Of a stretch of 64,000 nucleotides of DNA, positions 18,452-27,140 are shown piece by piece. Location of the stretch: assembly GCA_947493265.1 (NCBI GenBank), contig CANLQL010000003.1, positions 124,001 through 188,000 on the forward strand, read 5' to 3'. The notes below the pieces were generated by a model. The model had not been told where the DNA came from and did not search any database. It was given only the letters and a program-made list of their open reading frames with translations. The DNA is from an uncultured Litoreibacter sp. GTDB lineage: Bacteria > Pseudomonadota > Alphaproteobacteria > Rhodobacterales > Rhodobacteraceae. A program made the position numbers and the translations under genes. The stretch's first letter is position 1. Each line of letters starts with the position of its first letter.

Positions 18452-18481
18452 AAACAGCCCGGACCAGTTCCGGGCTGTTTT
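18452..18481 (+). terminator. hairpin with short U-tract after the binding-protein gene
   Basis: AAACAGCCCGGA pairs with TCCGGGCTGTTT around a CCAGT loop (12-bp perfect stem ending in T residues). It lies between the binding-protein gene and livG, so it should act as an intra-operon attenuator that lowers expression of the membrane components. Confidence 0.82.
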
Positions 18482-18515
18482 GGTAGGCAAAGCAAGTTTG
18501 CCTTAGGGGAACGCG

Positions 18516-19298
18516 ATGATCGAAGTACACGACATCCACAAACATTTCGGGGGCTTTCACGCTGTTGACGGGGCGACGCTGCAAATTGCGGAAGGCTCCA
18601 TCACTGGGTTGATCGGACCCAATGGCGCAGGCAAGACCACCCTTTTCAATGTAATTGCCGGCGTTCTGAAGCCAACGTCTGGCCGGGTCACGATGGCCGG
18701 GGAAGACATCACCGGGCTGCCGCCGCACGAATTGTTTTCAAAGGGCCTTCTTCGGACATTTCAGATCGCACATGAGTTTACATCAATGTCGGTGCGCGAA
18801 AATCTGATGATGGTGCCAGGTGGCCAAACCGGCGAGGCCCTTTGGAACACTTGGTTTGGACGCAAACGTATTGCAGATGAAGAACGTGCACTTGCGGCAA
18901 AAGCCGATGAAGTGCTGGAGTTTCTGACGATTGACCATCTGACCCATGAGCGCGCAGGCAACTTGTCCGGCGGCCAGAAAAAGCTTCTGGAGCTGGGCCG
19001 CACGATGATGGTTGATGCGCGCATCGTCTTTTTGGACGAAGTTGGCGCAGGCGTGAACCGTACGCTTCTCAATACGATCGGCGACGCGATTATCCGCCTC
19101 AACAAAGAGCGGGGGTACACATTCTGCGTGATTGAGCATGACATGGATTTTATCGGCAGGCTTTGCGATCCGGTGATCTGTATGGCCGAAGGCAAAGTGC
19201 TGGCTGAAGGGACGCTTGAAGAGATCAAGGCAAACGAACAGGTGATCGAAGCCTATCTTGGCACCGGCCTGAAAAATAAAGCGAAAACAGGAACATGA
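18516..19298 (+). CDS. livG: ABC transporter ATPase, LivG-like
   Basis: Cytoplasmic ATPase of the branched-chain-type importer, 260 residues. Walker A is GPNGAGKTT, the signature is LSGGQKKLLELG, Walker B is RIVFLDEVGAGV and the switch histidine is in VIEHDMDFI. Walker B is followed by Val where most ABC proteins have Pro, which LivG relatives tolerate. AGGGGAACGCG precedes the ATG. The stop overlaps the next ATPase start by four bases. Confidence 0.92.
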   Translation: MIEVHDIHKHFGGFHAVDGATLQIAEGSITGLIGPNGAGKTTLFNVIAGVLKPTSGRVTMAGEDITGLPPHELFSKGLLRTFQIAHEFTSMSVRENLMMVPGGQTGEALWNTWFGRKRIADEERALAAKADEVLEFLTIDHLTHERAGNLSGGQKKLLELGRTMMVDARIVFLDEVGAGVNRTLLNTIGDAIIRLNKERGYTFCVIEHDMDFIGRLCDPVICMAEGKVLAEGTLEEIKANEQVIEAYLGTGLKNKAKTGT

Positions 19299-20008
19299 GT
19301 GAGCCTTTTCTGATTGGCGATGCGATGTCTGGTGGCTATGGCAATGGGCCGGACATTTTGCACGACTGTACGATTGCTGTGAACAAGGGTGAAATTGCCG
19401 TCATCGTGGGCCCCAATGGCGCGGGCAAATCTACGGCGATGAAAGCAGTGTTCGGCATGTTGAACGTCCGCCAAGGCGCGGTTCGGCTGGATGGCGAAGA
19501 TATCACCGCCCTAACCCCGCAAGACCGGGTGGCCAAGGGCATGGCTTTCGTGCCGCAGACCTCGAACATTTTTACCTCGATGACCGTTGAGGAAAATCTG
19601 GAGATGGGCGCGTTCCTGCGTCGCGATGATATCTCCGCCACGATGGAGCAGGTTTATACCCTGTTCCCGATCCTGCGTGACAAGCGCTTTCAGGCAGCCG
19701 GGGAGCTGTCGGGCGGACAACGGCAGCAAGTGGCTGTTGGTCGCGCTTTGATGACGCAGCCGCAGGTATTGATGCTGGATGAGCCGACAGCCGGGGTGTC
19801 CCCGATTGTTATGGACGAGTTGTTTGACCGGATCATTGAGGTCGCCCGCACCGGAATTTCGATCCTGATGGTTGAACAGAACGCGCGTCAGGCGCTTGAG
19901 ATTGCAGACCGTGGCTATGTTCTGGTGCAAGGGCGCAATCGTTATACCGATACAGGGGCTGCCCTTCTGGCGGATCCTGACGTTCGTAAAAGTTTCTTGG
20001 GGGGTTAA
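19295..20008 (+). CDS. livF: ABC transporter ATPase, LivF-like
   Basis: Second ATPase of the importer, 237 residues. Walker A is GPNGAGKST, the signature is LSGGQRQQVAVG, Walker B is VLMLDEPTAG and the His of the H-loop is replaced in MVEQNARQAL, as is normal for LivF. It ends three bases before livH. Together with LivG it forms the heterodimeric motor. Confidence 0.92.
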   Translation: MSEPFLIGDAMSGGYGNGPDILHDCTIAVNKGEIAVIVGPNGAGKSTAMKAVFGMLNVRQGAVRLDGEDITALTPQDRVAKGMAFVPQTSNIFTSMTVEENLEMGAFLRRDDISATMEQVYTLFPILRDKRFQAAGELSGGQRQQVAVGRALMTQPQVLMLDEPTAGVSPIVMDELFDRIIEVARTGISILMVEQNARQALEIADRGYVLVQGRNRYTDTGAALLADPDVRKSFLGG

Positions 20009-20011
20009 CCG

Positions 20012-21022
20012 ATGGATTATCTGAACGCGCTTGCGGCCATCGCCAATTATATCCTCGTCCCCGGAATGGCATATGGTGCGCAGCTTGCGCTGGGTGCGCT
20101 GGGTGTCACCCTGGTCTACGGGATCTTACGGTTTTCCAACTTCGCTCATGGCGACACAATGGCCTTTGGCACAATGTTCGTGATCCTGATCACTTGGGCA
20201 ATGCAAAGAGTCGGGATCAATGCAGGGCCACTGCCGACAGCCTTGCTTGCCCTGCCCTTTGGGATCGCGCTGACAGGCTTGGTGCTTTTGGGCACAGATC
20301 GTGTCGTCTACCGGTTTTATCGCAAAGCTCGGGTGAAACCTGTTGTTTTCGTGATGGTGTCCCTTGGGGTCATGTTCATCATGAATGGTCTGACGCGGTT
20401 TATCATTGGTCCCGGTGATCAGCGCTTTGGCGACGGGGAACGGTTTATTATTTCTGCCCGAACCTTTAAGGAACTGACCGGGCTGCGCGAAGGGATTGCG
20501 ATCAAGACCAGCCAAGGAATTACAGTTATCACCGCTGTCATCGTCGTGGCGCTTTTGTTCTGGTTCCTCAACAAAACCCGGACCGGCAAATCGATGCGTG
20601 CATTTTCCGACAACGAAGATCTGGCGCTTTTGTCCGGCATCAATCCGGAGCGTGTCGTGCTCTACACTTGGCTCATCGTCGCGGGCTTGGCCACGATTGC
20701 GGGCACGCTTTATGGCTTGGACAAAAGCTTTAAGCCGTTCACGTATTTTCAGCTGCTGCTGCCGATATTTGCGTCGGCCATTGTGGGCGGTCTTGGAAGC
20801 CCGCTTGGTGCCATTGCCGGGGGCTTCGTGATCGCATTTAGCGAGGTGACGGTCACCTACGCGTTTAAAAAGGTTGGCAATTACGTGTTGCCCGAAAGTC
20901 TGGCCCCAGACAGCCTCGTGCAGCTGATGAGCACGGATTACAAGTTTGCGGTCAGTTTCTCCATTCTGATCATCGTGTTGCTGTTCAAGCCAACAGGGCT
21001 CTTTAAAGGACAATCGGTATGA
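20012..21022 (+). CDS. livH: ABC transporter permease, LivH-like
   Basis: Inner-membrane permease, 336 residues with 8 or so helices. LivH signatures include GALGVTLVYGILRFSNFAHGD near the N-terminus (split as GALGVTLVYGI and LRFSNFAHGD) and AFSDNEDLALLSGIN, the cytoplasmic coupling loop. It is somewhat longer than E. coli LivH (308) because of a loop around 140-165. Its stop overlaps livM. Confidence 0.92.
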   Translation: MDYLNALAAIANYILVPGMAYGAQLALGALGVTLVYGILRFSNFAHGDTMAFGTMFVILITWAMQRVGINAGPLPTALLALPFGIALTGLVLLGTDRVVYRFYRKARVKPVVFVMVSLGVMFIMNGLTRFIIGPGDQRFGDGERFIISARTFKELTGLREGIAIKTSQGITVITAVIVVALLFWFLNKTRTGKSMRAFSDNEDLALLSGINPERVVLYTWLIVAGLATIAGTLYGLDKSFKPFTYFQLLLPIFASAIVGGLGSPLGAIAGGFVIAFSEVTVTYAFKKVGNYVLPESLAPDSLVQLMSTDYKFAVSFSILIIVLLFKPTGLFKGQSV

Positions 21023-22317
21023 CCAGACGCGACTCCTTACTTTTTATTTTCGTCGGATTTCTGATCCTTGGAACCGGGTTTGCCCAGTCTTGGAACGCGG
21101 CGCTGCTGATCCTCAATATGGGACTGATTTCCGCAATTATGGCCTTGGGTGTGAACATCCAATGGGGCTATGCGGGCCTGTTTAATGTGGGTGTGATGGG
21201 CTTCGTGGCCCTTGGCGGTCTGGCGACTGTGATCGTCTCCATGCCTCCTACGGCAGAGGCGTGGGCGGTCGGTGGGGCACGTGTCCTGTTTGCTTTGGTG
21301 TTGGGTGTTGCAACAATTGGGCTTGCCATTTTCACACACCGGAAAATGGCTGCCGGATCCAGGCGAAATATCGCGATGTTGTTGCTGATCGTTGGCGGAT
21401 TTTTCCTGTTCCGCTGGGTGTTTGATCCTGCCGTCACAGGCATCGAAAAAGTGAACCCAGCCGCGACAGGCTATTTGGGTGGGCTCGGCTTGCCGATTAT
21501 TCTGGCTTGGCCCGTCGGCGGGTTGCTGGCCGCGGGTGCCGCATGGATCATCGGAAAAACCGCGTTGGGATTGCGCTCGGACTATCTGGCGATTGCGACG
21601 CTTGGCATCGCCGAGATCATCATTTTCATCCTGAAAAACGAAGACTGGCTGTCGCGCGGCGTTAAAAACGTGGTTGGCCTGCCCCGGCCCGTTCCGTTTG
21701 AAATCGATCTGCAAAATGACCCGGGCTTTGTGGAGCGCGCAGCCTCGCTTGGGTTGGACCCGACGACGGCCTCGACACTTTACGTCAAGCTCGGCTATTC
21801 CCTCCTGTTCACGATCGTCTTGCTGATCTTGTTGTGGCTCTCGCAAAAAGCCTGGAACTCTCCCTGGGGGCGGATGATGCGGGCCATTCGTGACAATGAA
21901 GTCGCGGCAGAGGCGATGGGCAAAGACGTCACAGCGCGGCATTTGCAAGTGTTTGTGTTGGGTTCAGCCGTGTGCGGGATAGCAGGCGCGATGATGACCA
22001 CGTTGGACGGTCAATTGACACCGGGCACCTACCAGCCGCTTCGGTATACGTTCCTTGTTTGGGTCATGGTTATTGTGGGTGGGTCTGGCAATAATTTCGG
22101 CGCTGTTCTTGGCGGTTTCGTGATCTGGTTCTTGTGGGTTCAGGTCGAACCGATGGGGCTGTTCTTGATGCAAGTGATCACGGCTGGAATGGCTGACGGA
22201 TCGGCATTGAAATCTCATCTTTTGGATTCCGCAGCGCATATGCGGCTTCTGACGATGGGACTTGTGTTGTTGCTGGTTCTGCGGTTCAGCCCGCGTGGTT
22301 TGATCCCGGAACGGTAA
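21019..22317 (+). CDS. livM: ABC transporter permease, LivM-like
   Basis: Second permease of the importer, 432 residues with about 10 helices. LivM features are MALGVNIQWGYAGLFNVG, LRSDYLAIATLGIAEII and the coupling loop RAIRDNEVAAEAMGKD. It is the last gene of the operon; the 78 bases after it carry no obvious terminator before the HD-domain gene, so read-through is possible. Confidence 0.92.
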   Translation: MTRRDSLLFIFVGFLILGTGFAQSWNAALLILNMGLISAIMALGVNIQWGYAGLFNVGVMGFVALGGLATVIVSMPPTAEAWAVGGARVLFALVLGVATIGLAIFTHRKMAAGSRRNIAMLLLIVGGFFLFRWVFDPAVTGIEKVNPAATGYLGGLGLPIILAWPVGGLLAAGAAWIIGKTALGLRSDYLAIATLGIAEIIIFILKNEDWLSRGVKNVVGLPRPVPFEIDLQNDPGFVERAASLGLDPTTASTLYVKLGYSLLFTIVLLILLWLSQKAWNSPWGRMMRAIRDNEVAAEAMGKDVTARHLQVFVLGSAVCGIAGAMMTTLDGQLTPGTYQPLRYTFLVWVMVIVGGSGNNFGAVLGGFVIWFLWVQVEPMGLFLMQVITAGMADGSALKSHLLDSAAHMRLLTMGLVLLLVLRFSPRGLIPER

Positions 22318-22395
22318 AACCGCGGCCGACCTGTCCGTGTTTTCGCGCAAAGGCGGACCTTGCAGGGCGGCGTGTCCAAAGCGAAAGTGTACTGA

Positions 22396-22983
22396 ATGAG
22401 CGATGCAGAAACCCTTGCGCAGCAGTTTGCGTTTCTCAGCGAGGCCGATCGGCTGAAATCGGTTCTTCGCGGGACGACCTTGTGTGATGGATCGCGGAAA
22501 GAAAACTCCGGCGAACATTCGTGGCATGTCGCGCTCTATGCCCTGGTGCTTGCAGAACATGCGACCCGTCCGGTGGATATCTCGCGCGTGATCCAGATGC
22601 TGCTTCTCCATGACCTTGTGGAGATTGATGCGGGCGACAATCCGATCCATGGCGATCACGACACCGCCGAACAAGAGGTGTTGGAACAAGCCGCAGCGGA
22701 TCGGATCTTCGGGCTTCTCCCCACGCAGCAGGGCCAACGGTTTCGTGCGCTTTGGGACGAGTTTGAATGCGCGGAAAGCGATGATGCGATCTTTGCTAAA
22801 TCAATAGATCGCATTCAGCCGGTGATCGCCAATCTGGAAACGGGCGGCGGAACATGGCCGGAATACAATGTGACCCCGGAACAGTTGGAAACCCGAGTTG
22901 GGTCCAAGGTAAAGCGGGGCGCGCCTGATTTGTGGGCACATATCAAATCGCGGATCGACACCTGGTTCGCAGCACATCGCTGA
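22396..22983 (+). CDS. HD-domain phosphohydrolase (YfbR/HDDC2-like)
   Basis: Metal-dependent phosphohydrolase, 195 residues. The HD motif is distributed as His in GEHSWHVALYAL, HD in LLLHDLVEIDAGD and a later Asp in AKSIDRIQPVI, the pattern of YfbR and HDDC2 5'-deoxynucleotidases, which hydrolyse deoxynucleoside monophosphates. It converges on the chemoreceptor gene with only three bases between stop codons. Substrate is inferred from the subfamily only. Confidence 0.84.
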   Translation: MSDAETLAQQFAFLSEADRLKSVLRGTTLCDGSRKENSGEHSWHVALYALVLAEHATRPVDISRVIQMLLLHDLVEIDAGDNPIHGDHDTAEQEVLEQAAADRIFGLLPTQQGQRFRALWDEFECAESDDAIFAKSIDRIQPVIANLETGGGTWPEYNVTPEQLETRVGSKVKRGAPDLWAHIKSRIDTWFAAHR

Positions 22984-22986
22984 GAT

Positions 22987-24570
22987 TTAGGCGATAAACT
23001 TGTCTTCGTCCCATTTCGCGATCTGATCCTGAGCAGAGCTTTTCTCAAGTTTGGAAAACTTGAACTCTGCCAGATTGCTGGACAGCAATGCGGCTTCTTT
23101 CGCCATGACATCGCTGGCAGAGCTCATGCCTTCGGAAAGTTCGGCATTGAATTGGGTGGTGTTGTCCAAAGACTCGATCAGCTCATGGATACGCTCAAGC
23201 CGTTCGGATTGCTCGGATGCGGCAGAGAAGATGTTGCCAATCAGGTTGTTCGTGTTTTTCGAATGCTCGGTGATTTCGAACAATGACTGTCCGGTTTTTT
23301 CAACCAACTCGACGCCTTGGGACACCAGGTCGTGACTTTTGACAATCAGCTCCTTCACGCTTGCGGCGGCTTCGGACGTATTTTGCGACAAGCTTTGAAC
23401 TTCTGCGGCGACGACTGAAAACCCCCGACCAGCCTCGCCGGCGCGCGCAGCTTCGACAGCGGCGTTCAACGCAAGAATATTGGTCTGAAACGCGATGCTT
23501 TCTATCACTTCAATGATCTCGGAAATGGCATGGGACGAGTCCTTAATCTCACCCATGGCACCAATTGCGTTTTTCACAATGACCGAGCCACGCTCCGCGC
23601 TTAGGTTGCTTTCCTTGGCATTGTGCGTGGCCTGTGCAACGCGGTCGACCGTGCCCTTCAGCGTCTCAGTCAGCGCATTCAGTGACGTCGATATCTCCGT
23701 CAGTTCTTCAGACTGAAGCTCTGTACGCTTTGCGATCTCGGTGACGGATTTTCCCCATTCGGTTGATTTTTCATCGAACGAAATTGCTGTCATGCTTGCT
23801 GTACCAAGGACACTTTCGAAATGCACGACAGTGCGGTTGAACGCTTCCCGCATCCGGTCAAGATCGCCGTCAAATTCATCTGGAAGTGTGAATTGCAGAT
23901 CCTTATCTGCGAGCCGTTCCAGCCCCGTGATCATGCTGCTTACGGCTTGCATCGTGGCGACCTGATTGTCGCGGATTTCCTGTTCTGAGGTTTTGACAAC
24001 ATCTACGACCTGCACGAGTTTCTCATTCTTGACCTTCACCTGTTCCGACAGTTTGTTTCGTTGCCGTACAGAGGTCACAAGCACCGTGGTTTCCAGGACC
24101 ACAACGATTGCATGAAGGATTGTTCGTTCCAGGTTTCCCAACAGATCAAAGCTTGGATAAACCAGCGATGGAATCGTCAGAGTAAAGATCAGATGATGGA
24201 CTGCAATAATACCCGCAGAAAGCAGCAGCGATCTGATGCGAAATTGCGTTGCAACAACCGCCAACACAACGAAGAACATCATATGTGTGTCGATCTGCCA
24301 GGGATGATTGGCGAAAGCTGCGGTGAATAAAATCACAAGCCCCGTCAAAACAGTCGCTTGCAGCATGCCTCCCACAGGCGACTGGCTACGTCTGGTAAGA
24401 ACCGCGATTAGAAGAAGCCCCGCAGTAAGCGCAAAAAACACCGACACTGAATGCCCAACCCACCAGGCCGATAAAATGGGCACTGGTGCAAACCCGAGGC
24501 TGACCCAATAGGTGATCTGGGACCGGTCTATTGTATGGTTTGGCGCAAGGTCTGTTTCAGTTTCCAACAT
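22987..24570 (-). CDS. methyl-accepting chemotaxis protein with a multi-helix membrane sensor
   Basis: Chemoreceptor of 527 residues. The first 190 residues hold about six closely packed membrane helices and no large periplasmic domain; they include conserved-looking histidines (HPWQIDTHMMFF and AVHHLIFTLTIPSLVYP). The MCP signalling domain follows, with the hairpin tip region SIAFQTNILALNAAVEAARAG (in two parts, FQTNILALNAAV and EAARAGEAGRGFSVVA). Such integral-membrane sensors often report on energy state, redox or membrane-soluble signals; this is inference. The start lies two bases after the stop of a small exported protein gene, and there is no good Shine-Dalgarno sequence of its own, implying translational coupling. 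Confidence 0.87.
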   Translation of the reverse strand: MLETETDLAPNHTIDRSQITYWVSLGFAPVPILSAWWVGHSVSVFFALTAGLLLIAVLTRRSQSPVGGMLQATVLTGLVILFTAAFANHPWQIDTHMMFFVVLAVVATQFRIRSLLLSAGIIAVHHLIFTLTIPSLVYPSFDLLGNLERTILHAIVVVLETTVLVTSVRQRNKLSEQVKVKNEKLVQVVDVVKTSEQEIRDNQVATMQAVSSMITGLERLADKDLQFTLPDEFDGDLDRMREAFNRTVVHFESVLGTASMTAISFDEKSTEWGKSVTEIAKRTELQSEELTEISTSLNALTETLKGTVDRVAQATHNAKESNLSAERGSVIVKNAIGAMGEIKDSSHAISEIIEVIESIAFQTNILALNAAVEAARAGEAGRGFSVVAAEVQSLSQNTSEAAASVKELIVKSHDLVSQGVELVEKTGQSLFEITEHSKNTNNLIGNIFSAASEQSERLERIHELIESLDNTTQFNAELSEGMSSASDVMAKEAALLSSNLAEFKFSKLEKSSAQDQIAKWDEDKFIA

Positions 24571-24572
24571 CT

Positions 24573-24869
24573 TCAAACACCACAAAGCTTGGCGACGCGG
24601 CTGGCATCCAGGACCCAAAAGGCCTGGGCCTTGTAAAGATCAGCTAGGTAGCTTTCCGTCGCATTGGTCGAAAACGCCGCCAAACGGGTCGATAAAGGTG
24701 ACGTCTGCACGCCCCCTGCTTTGTCTATAATCTCGGCAGCTGATGGGCCCCAAGGGCCAGCAAGGACCACTACGGGGGCGCCCAGCTTCGGCACTGCACT
24801 GGAGCTAAGCGCGAGTGGCGGGATCGACAGAACAAACAGCACTGTCAGAACAAGAAGGATGTTAGGCAT
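24573..24869 (-). CDS. small exported or membrane-anchored protein coupled to the chemoreceptor
   Basis: A 98-residue protein with an N-terminal hydrophobic segment (ILLVLTVLFVLSIPPLALSS) that is either a signal peptide or an anchor, then a soluble part containing PVVVLAGPWGPSAAEIIDKAGG-like sequence (GPWGPSAAEIIDKAGG) and a single C-terminal Cys. GAGG precedes the chosen ATG; the frame extends 50 codons upstream without support. Its stop is two bases before the chemoreceptor start, so the two are made together. I do not recognise a characterised family; a periplasmic partner for the receptor is a testable guess. Confidence 0.72.
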   Translation of the reverse strand: MPNILLVLTVLFVLSIPPLALSSSAVPKLGAPVVVLAGPWGPSAAEIIDKAGGVQTSPLSTRLAAFSTNATESYLADLYKAQAFWVLDASRVAKLCGV

Positions 24870-24992
24870 ACGGACCTCGGAACGGCTTTCAGGACGTTTT
24901 AGCGAGGTGCCAATTAAAAAACGGTTATCTGCTGCAAATTCGTTGAAAGCTGCGGCAGTGGGAAAGCCTAAGTGATTGGCAAAAGTGTATTT

Positions 24993-25008
24993 GTATACCT
25001 CCGTATAC
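24993..25008. promoter_or_regulatory. GTATAC-CTCC-GTATAC inverted repeat between the chemoreceptor unit and icd
   Basis: Two copies of the palindrome GTATAC separated by four bases form a 16-bp symmetric element in the divergent promoter region. Short TGTATAC-type dyads are common operators for GntR-family regulators. Which of the two divergent units it serves is not visible. Confidence 0.45.
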
Positions 25009-25075
25009 CGCCTAGTCACAACTACCTATCTGCGCTATCAGGACGGCAACGAATCTATTCTCCGGGAGAGAACAC

Positions 25076-26284
25076 ATGACCAAGATCAAGGTAGACAACC
25101 CTGTCGTTGAACTCGACGGTGATGAGATGACGCGGATCATCTGGGACTTCATCAAGAAGAAGCTGATCCTGCCCTACCTTGATATCGACCTGAAATATTA
25201 TGACCTGGGAATGGAGGTTCGCGACGAAACGAATGACCAGATCACAATCGATGCGGCCCACGCGATCCAGAAATACGGTGTCGGGGTCAAATGCGCGACA
25301 ATTACCCCGGATGAACAGCGCGTTGAGGAATTTGGACTGAAGAAGATGTGGCGCTCCCCCAATGGGACGATCCGCAACATTCTGGGCGGTGTCGTGTTTC
25401 GCGCGCCGATCATCTGTAAGAACGTTCCGCGGTTGGTTCCGGGCTGGACGGACCCGATCGTGATCGGGCGCCATGCGTTCGGCGATCAATACAAAGCCAC
25501 CGATTTTCTGATGCCGGGACCGGGCAAGCTGACAATGAAATTCGTCGGTGAAGACGGCGAGGTCATTGAGAAAGAGGTGTTTGATGCCCCGTCCGCTGGG
25601 GTCGCAATGGGGATGTATAATCTGGATGCGTCCATCATCGATTTTGCGCGGGCGTCGTTCAACTACGGCCTGAACGTCGGCTGGCCGGTTTATCTGTCGA
25701 CCAAGAACACGATTTTGAAAGCCTATGACGGCCGGTTCAAGGATCTGTTTCAAGAAGTCTACGACGCCGAATTCGCCGATAAGTTCAAAGAAGCGGGTCT
25801 GTACTACGAGCATCGCCTGATCGACGATATGGTCGCCTCTGCGATGAAATGGTCCGGCAAATTTGTCTGGGCCTGCAAAAACTATGATGGAGACGTCCAG
25901 TCCGACACTGTCGCGCAGGGCTTTGGCTCCCTTGGTTTGATGACATCCGCGCTGATGACACCGGATGGCAAGATTGTCGAAGCAGAGGCTGCGCATGGCA
26001 CGGTAACGCGCCACTACCGCCAGCATCAAAAAGGTGAGGCGACGTCGACCAACTCCATCGCGTCGATCTACGCATGGACCGGTGGCCTGAAGCACCGGGC
26101 GAAACTGGATGACAACGCGCAACTGAAATCATTTGCGGAAACCTTGGAAAAGGTGATCGTAGATACGGTTGAAAGCGGGTTCATGACGAAAGATCTCGCC
26201 TTGCTTGTTGGCCCGGACCAGCGCTGGCTAACAACCGAGGGGTTCCTTGAGAAAATCGACGAAAACCTCGTAAAAGCGATGTAA
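25076..26284 (+). CDS. icd: NADP-dependent isocitrate dehydrogenase
   Basis: TCA-cycle enzyme converting isocitrate to 2-oxoglutarate, CO2 and NADPH, 402 residues, of the eukaryote-like type II family common in alphaproteobacteria. Recognisable parts are [16 protein letters not shown], the substrate loop [16 protein letters not shown] (here [18 protein letters not shown]), [11 protein letters not shown] with metal-binding Asp, and [12 protein letters not shown] near the NADP site. GGGAGAGAACAC precedes the ATG. Confidence 0.96.
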   Translation: MTKIKVDNPVVELDGDEMTRIIWDFIKKKLILPYLDIDLKYYDLGMEVRDETNDQITIDAAHAIQKYGVGVKCATITPDEQRVEEFGLKKMWRSPNGTIRNILGGVVFRAPIICKNVPRLVPGWTDPIVIGRHAFGDQYKATDFLMPGPGKLTMKFVGEDGEVIEKEVFDAPSAGVAMGMYNLDASIIDFARASFNYGLNVGWPVYLSTKNTILKAYDGRFKDLFQEVYDAEFADKFKEAGLYYEHRLIDDMVASAMKWSGKFVWACKNYDGDVQSDTVAQGFGSLGLMTSALMTPDGKIVEAEAAHGTVTRHYRQHQKGEATSTNSIASIYAWTGGLKHRAKLDDNAQLKSFAETLEKVIVDTVESGFMTKDLALLVGPDQRWLTTEGFLEKIDENLVKAM

Positions 26285-26304
26285 TTTTAGGCATATCTTG
26301 GAAC

Positions 26305-26326
26305 GATCGCGCAGGAATGCGCGGTC
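26305..26326 (+). terminator. GNRA-loop hairpin after icd
   Basis: GATCGCGCA and TGCGCGGTC form a 9-bp stem (one G-U pair) closed by a GGAA tetraloop, about 20 bases after the icd stop. There is no U-tract, so it may be an mRNA 3'-end stabiliser or a Rho-assisted end rather than an intrinsic terminator. Confidence 0.5.
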
Positions 26327-26421
26327 ACTTGCCTGATGCGGTCGGTCTCGGAGCTGAAAAAGTATCAATACAACCAATACGTGTATTGCGACTGGACGTG
26401 TTAGCAACCGCACGCTAGGTC

Positions 26422-27048
26422 ATGGGTATGTCAGAAACGCCCGTCGGCCCGCCTAAGTCTTGTACAATACTTCTACTTGCGGCCGGTCGATCCAGTCGCA
26501 TGCGCGGGGTCGACAAACTGATGGAATTGGTCGATGGGGAGCCATTGATCCGCAACCGGGCCCGTATCTGCCTTGCTACAGGCATGAAAACCATCGTGGT
26601 CCTGCCGAAAGACCGGATCGAGCGGGCCGTGGCCTTGGATGACACCGCTGTCGAACAGGTGGTTTCCCAAAATGCGCATATGGGCCTCAGTCATTCGCTG
26701 CGGGATGGGATCGCACATGTCACGACAGACCTGGCGATGATCATGCTTGCTGACCTGCCCGCGTTGACGACCGATGATTTGTCGCTGGTGATGTCCCGCG
26801 CCCATACGACCGGTGCGCGGATCACACGCGGTGCCACGCAAACCGGTCAACCCGGGCATCCTGTGGTGGTCCACCGCAGTGTTTTCCCGGAGCTTCGGGC
26901 GTTGACCGGTGATCAAGGCGCACAACCTGTGCTGCAAAGCTATGAGGATCGGACGGAGCTGGTCACCCTGCCCGGTCGCAACGCGATCCTCGATCTTGAT
27001 ACCCCCGAGGATTGGGCGCGTTGGCGTGGTGATGCGGACGCGTCGTGA
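26422..27048 (+). CDS. MobA-like NTP transferase (molybdenum cofactor nucleotidyltransferase family)
   Basis: A 208-residue protein of the NTP_transf_3 fold. The N-terminal nucleotide-binding motif is LLLAAGRSSRMRGVDKLM, and the metal-binding Asp lies in MIMLADLPALT; GHPVVVHRSVFPEL and DLDTPEDWARW complete the MocA/MobA-like pattern. Relatives attach CMP or GMP to molybdopterin before insertion into xanthine-dehydrogenase-type enzymes, but no such enzyme is nearby, so substrate specificity is open. Translation could begin at the first or third codon, both ATG. Confidence 0.82.
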   Translation: MGMSETPVGPPKSCTILLLAAGRSSRMRGVDKLMELVDGEPLIRNRARICLATGMKTIVVLPKDRIERAVALDDTAVEQVVSQNAHMGLSHSLRDGIAHVTTDLAMIMLADLPALTTDDLSLVMSRAHTTGARITRGATQTGQPGHPVVVHRSVFPELRALTGDQGAQPVLQSYEDRTELVTLPGRNAILDLDTPEDWARWRGDADAS

Positions 27049-27052
27049 ACGT

Positions 27053-27086
27053 CAAAAGAAAAGGGCCACCCGTCGCCGGATGACCC
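27053..27086 (-). terminator. intrinsic terminator of the Hint-domain gene
   Basis: On the minus strand GGGTCATCCG and CGGGTGGCCC form a 10-bp stem (two G-U pairs) with a GCGA tetraloop, followed by TTTTCTTTT. It lies about 55 bases after the stop of the Hint-domain gene and could also limit read-through from the other strand. Confidence 0.8.
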
Positions 27087-27140
27087 CTAACACCATGTAC
27101 CTTTCCGTCGGACCCCAAAGCCTGACGGGGCAGCTGCTAA

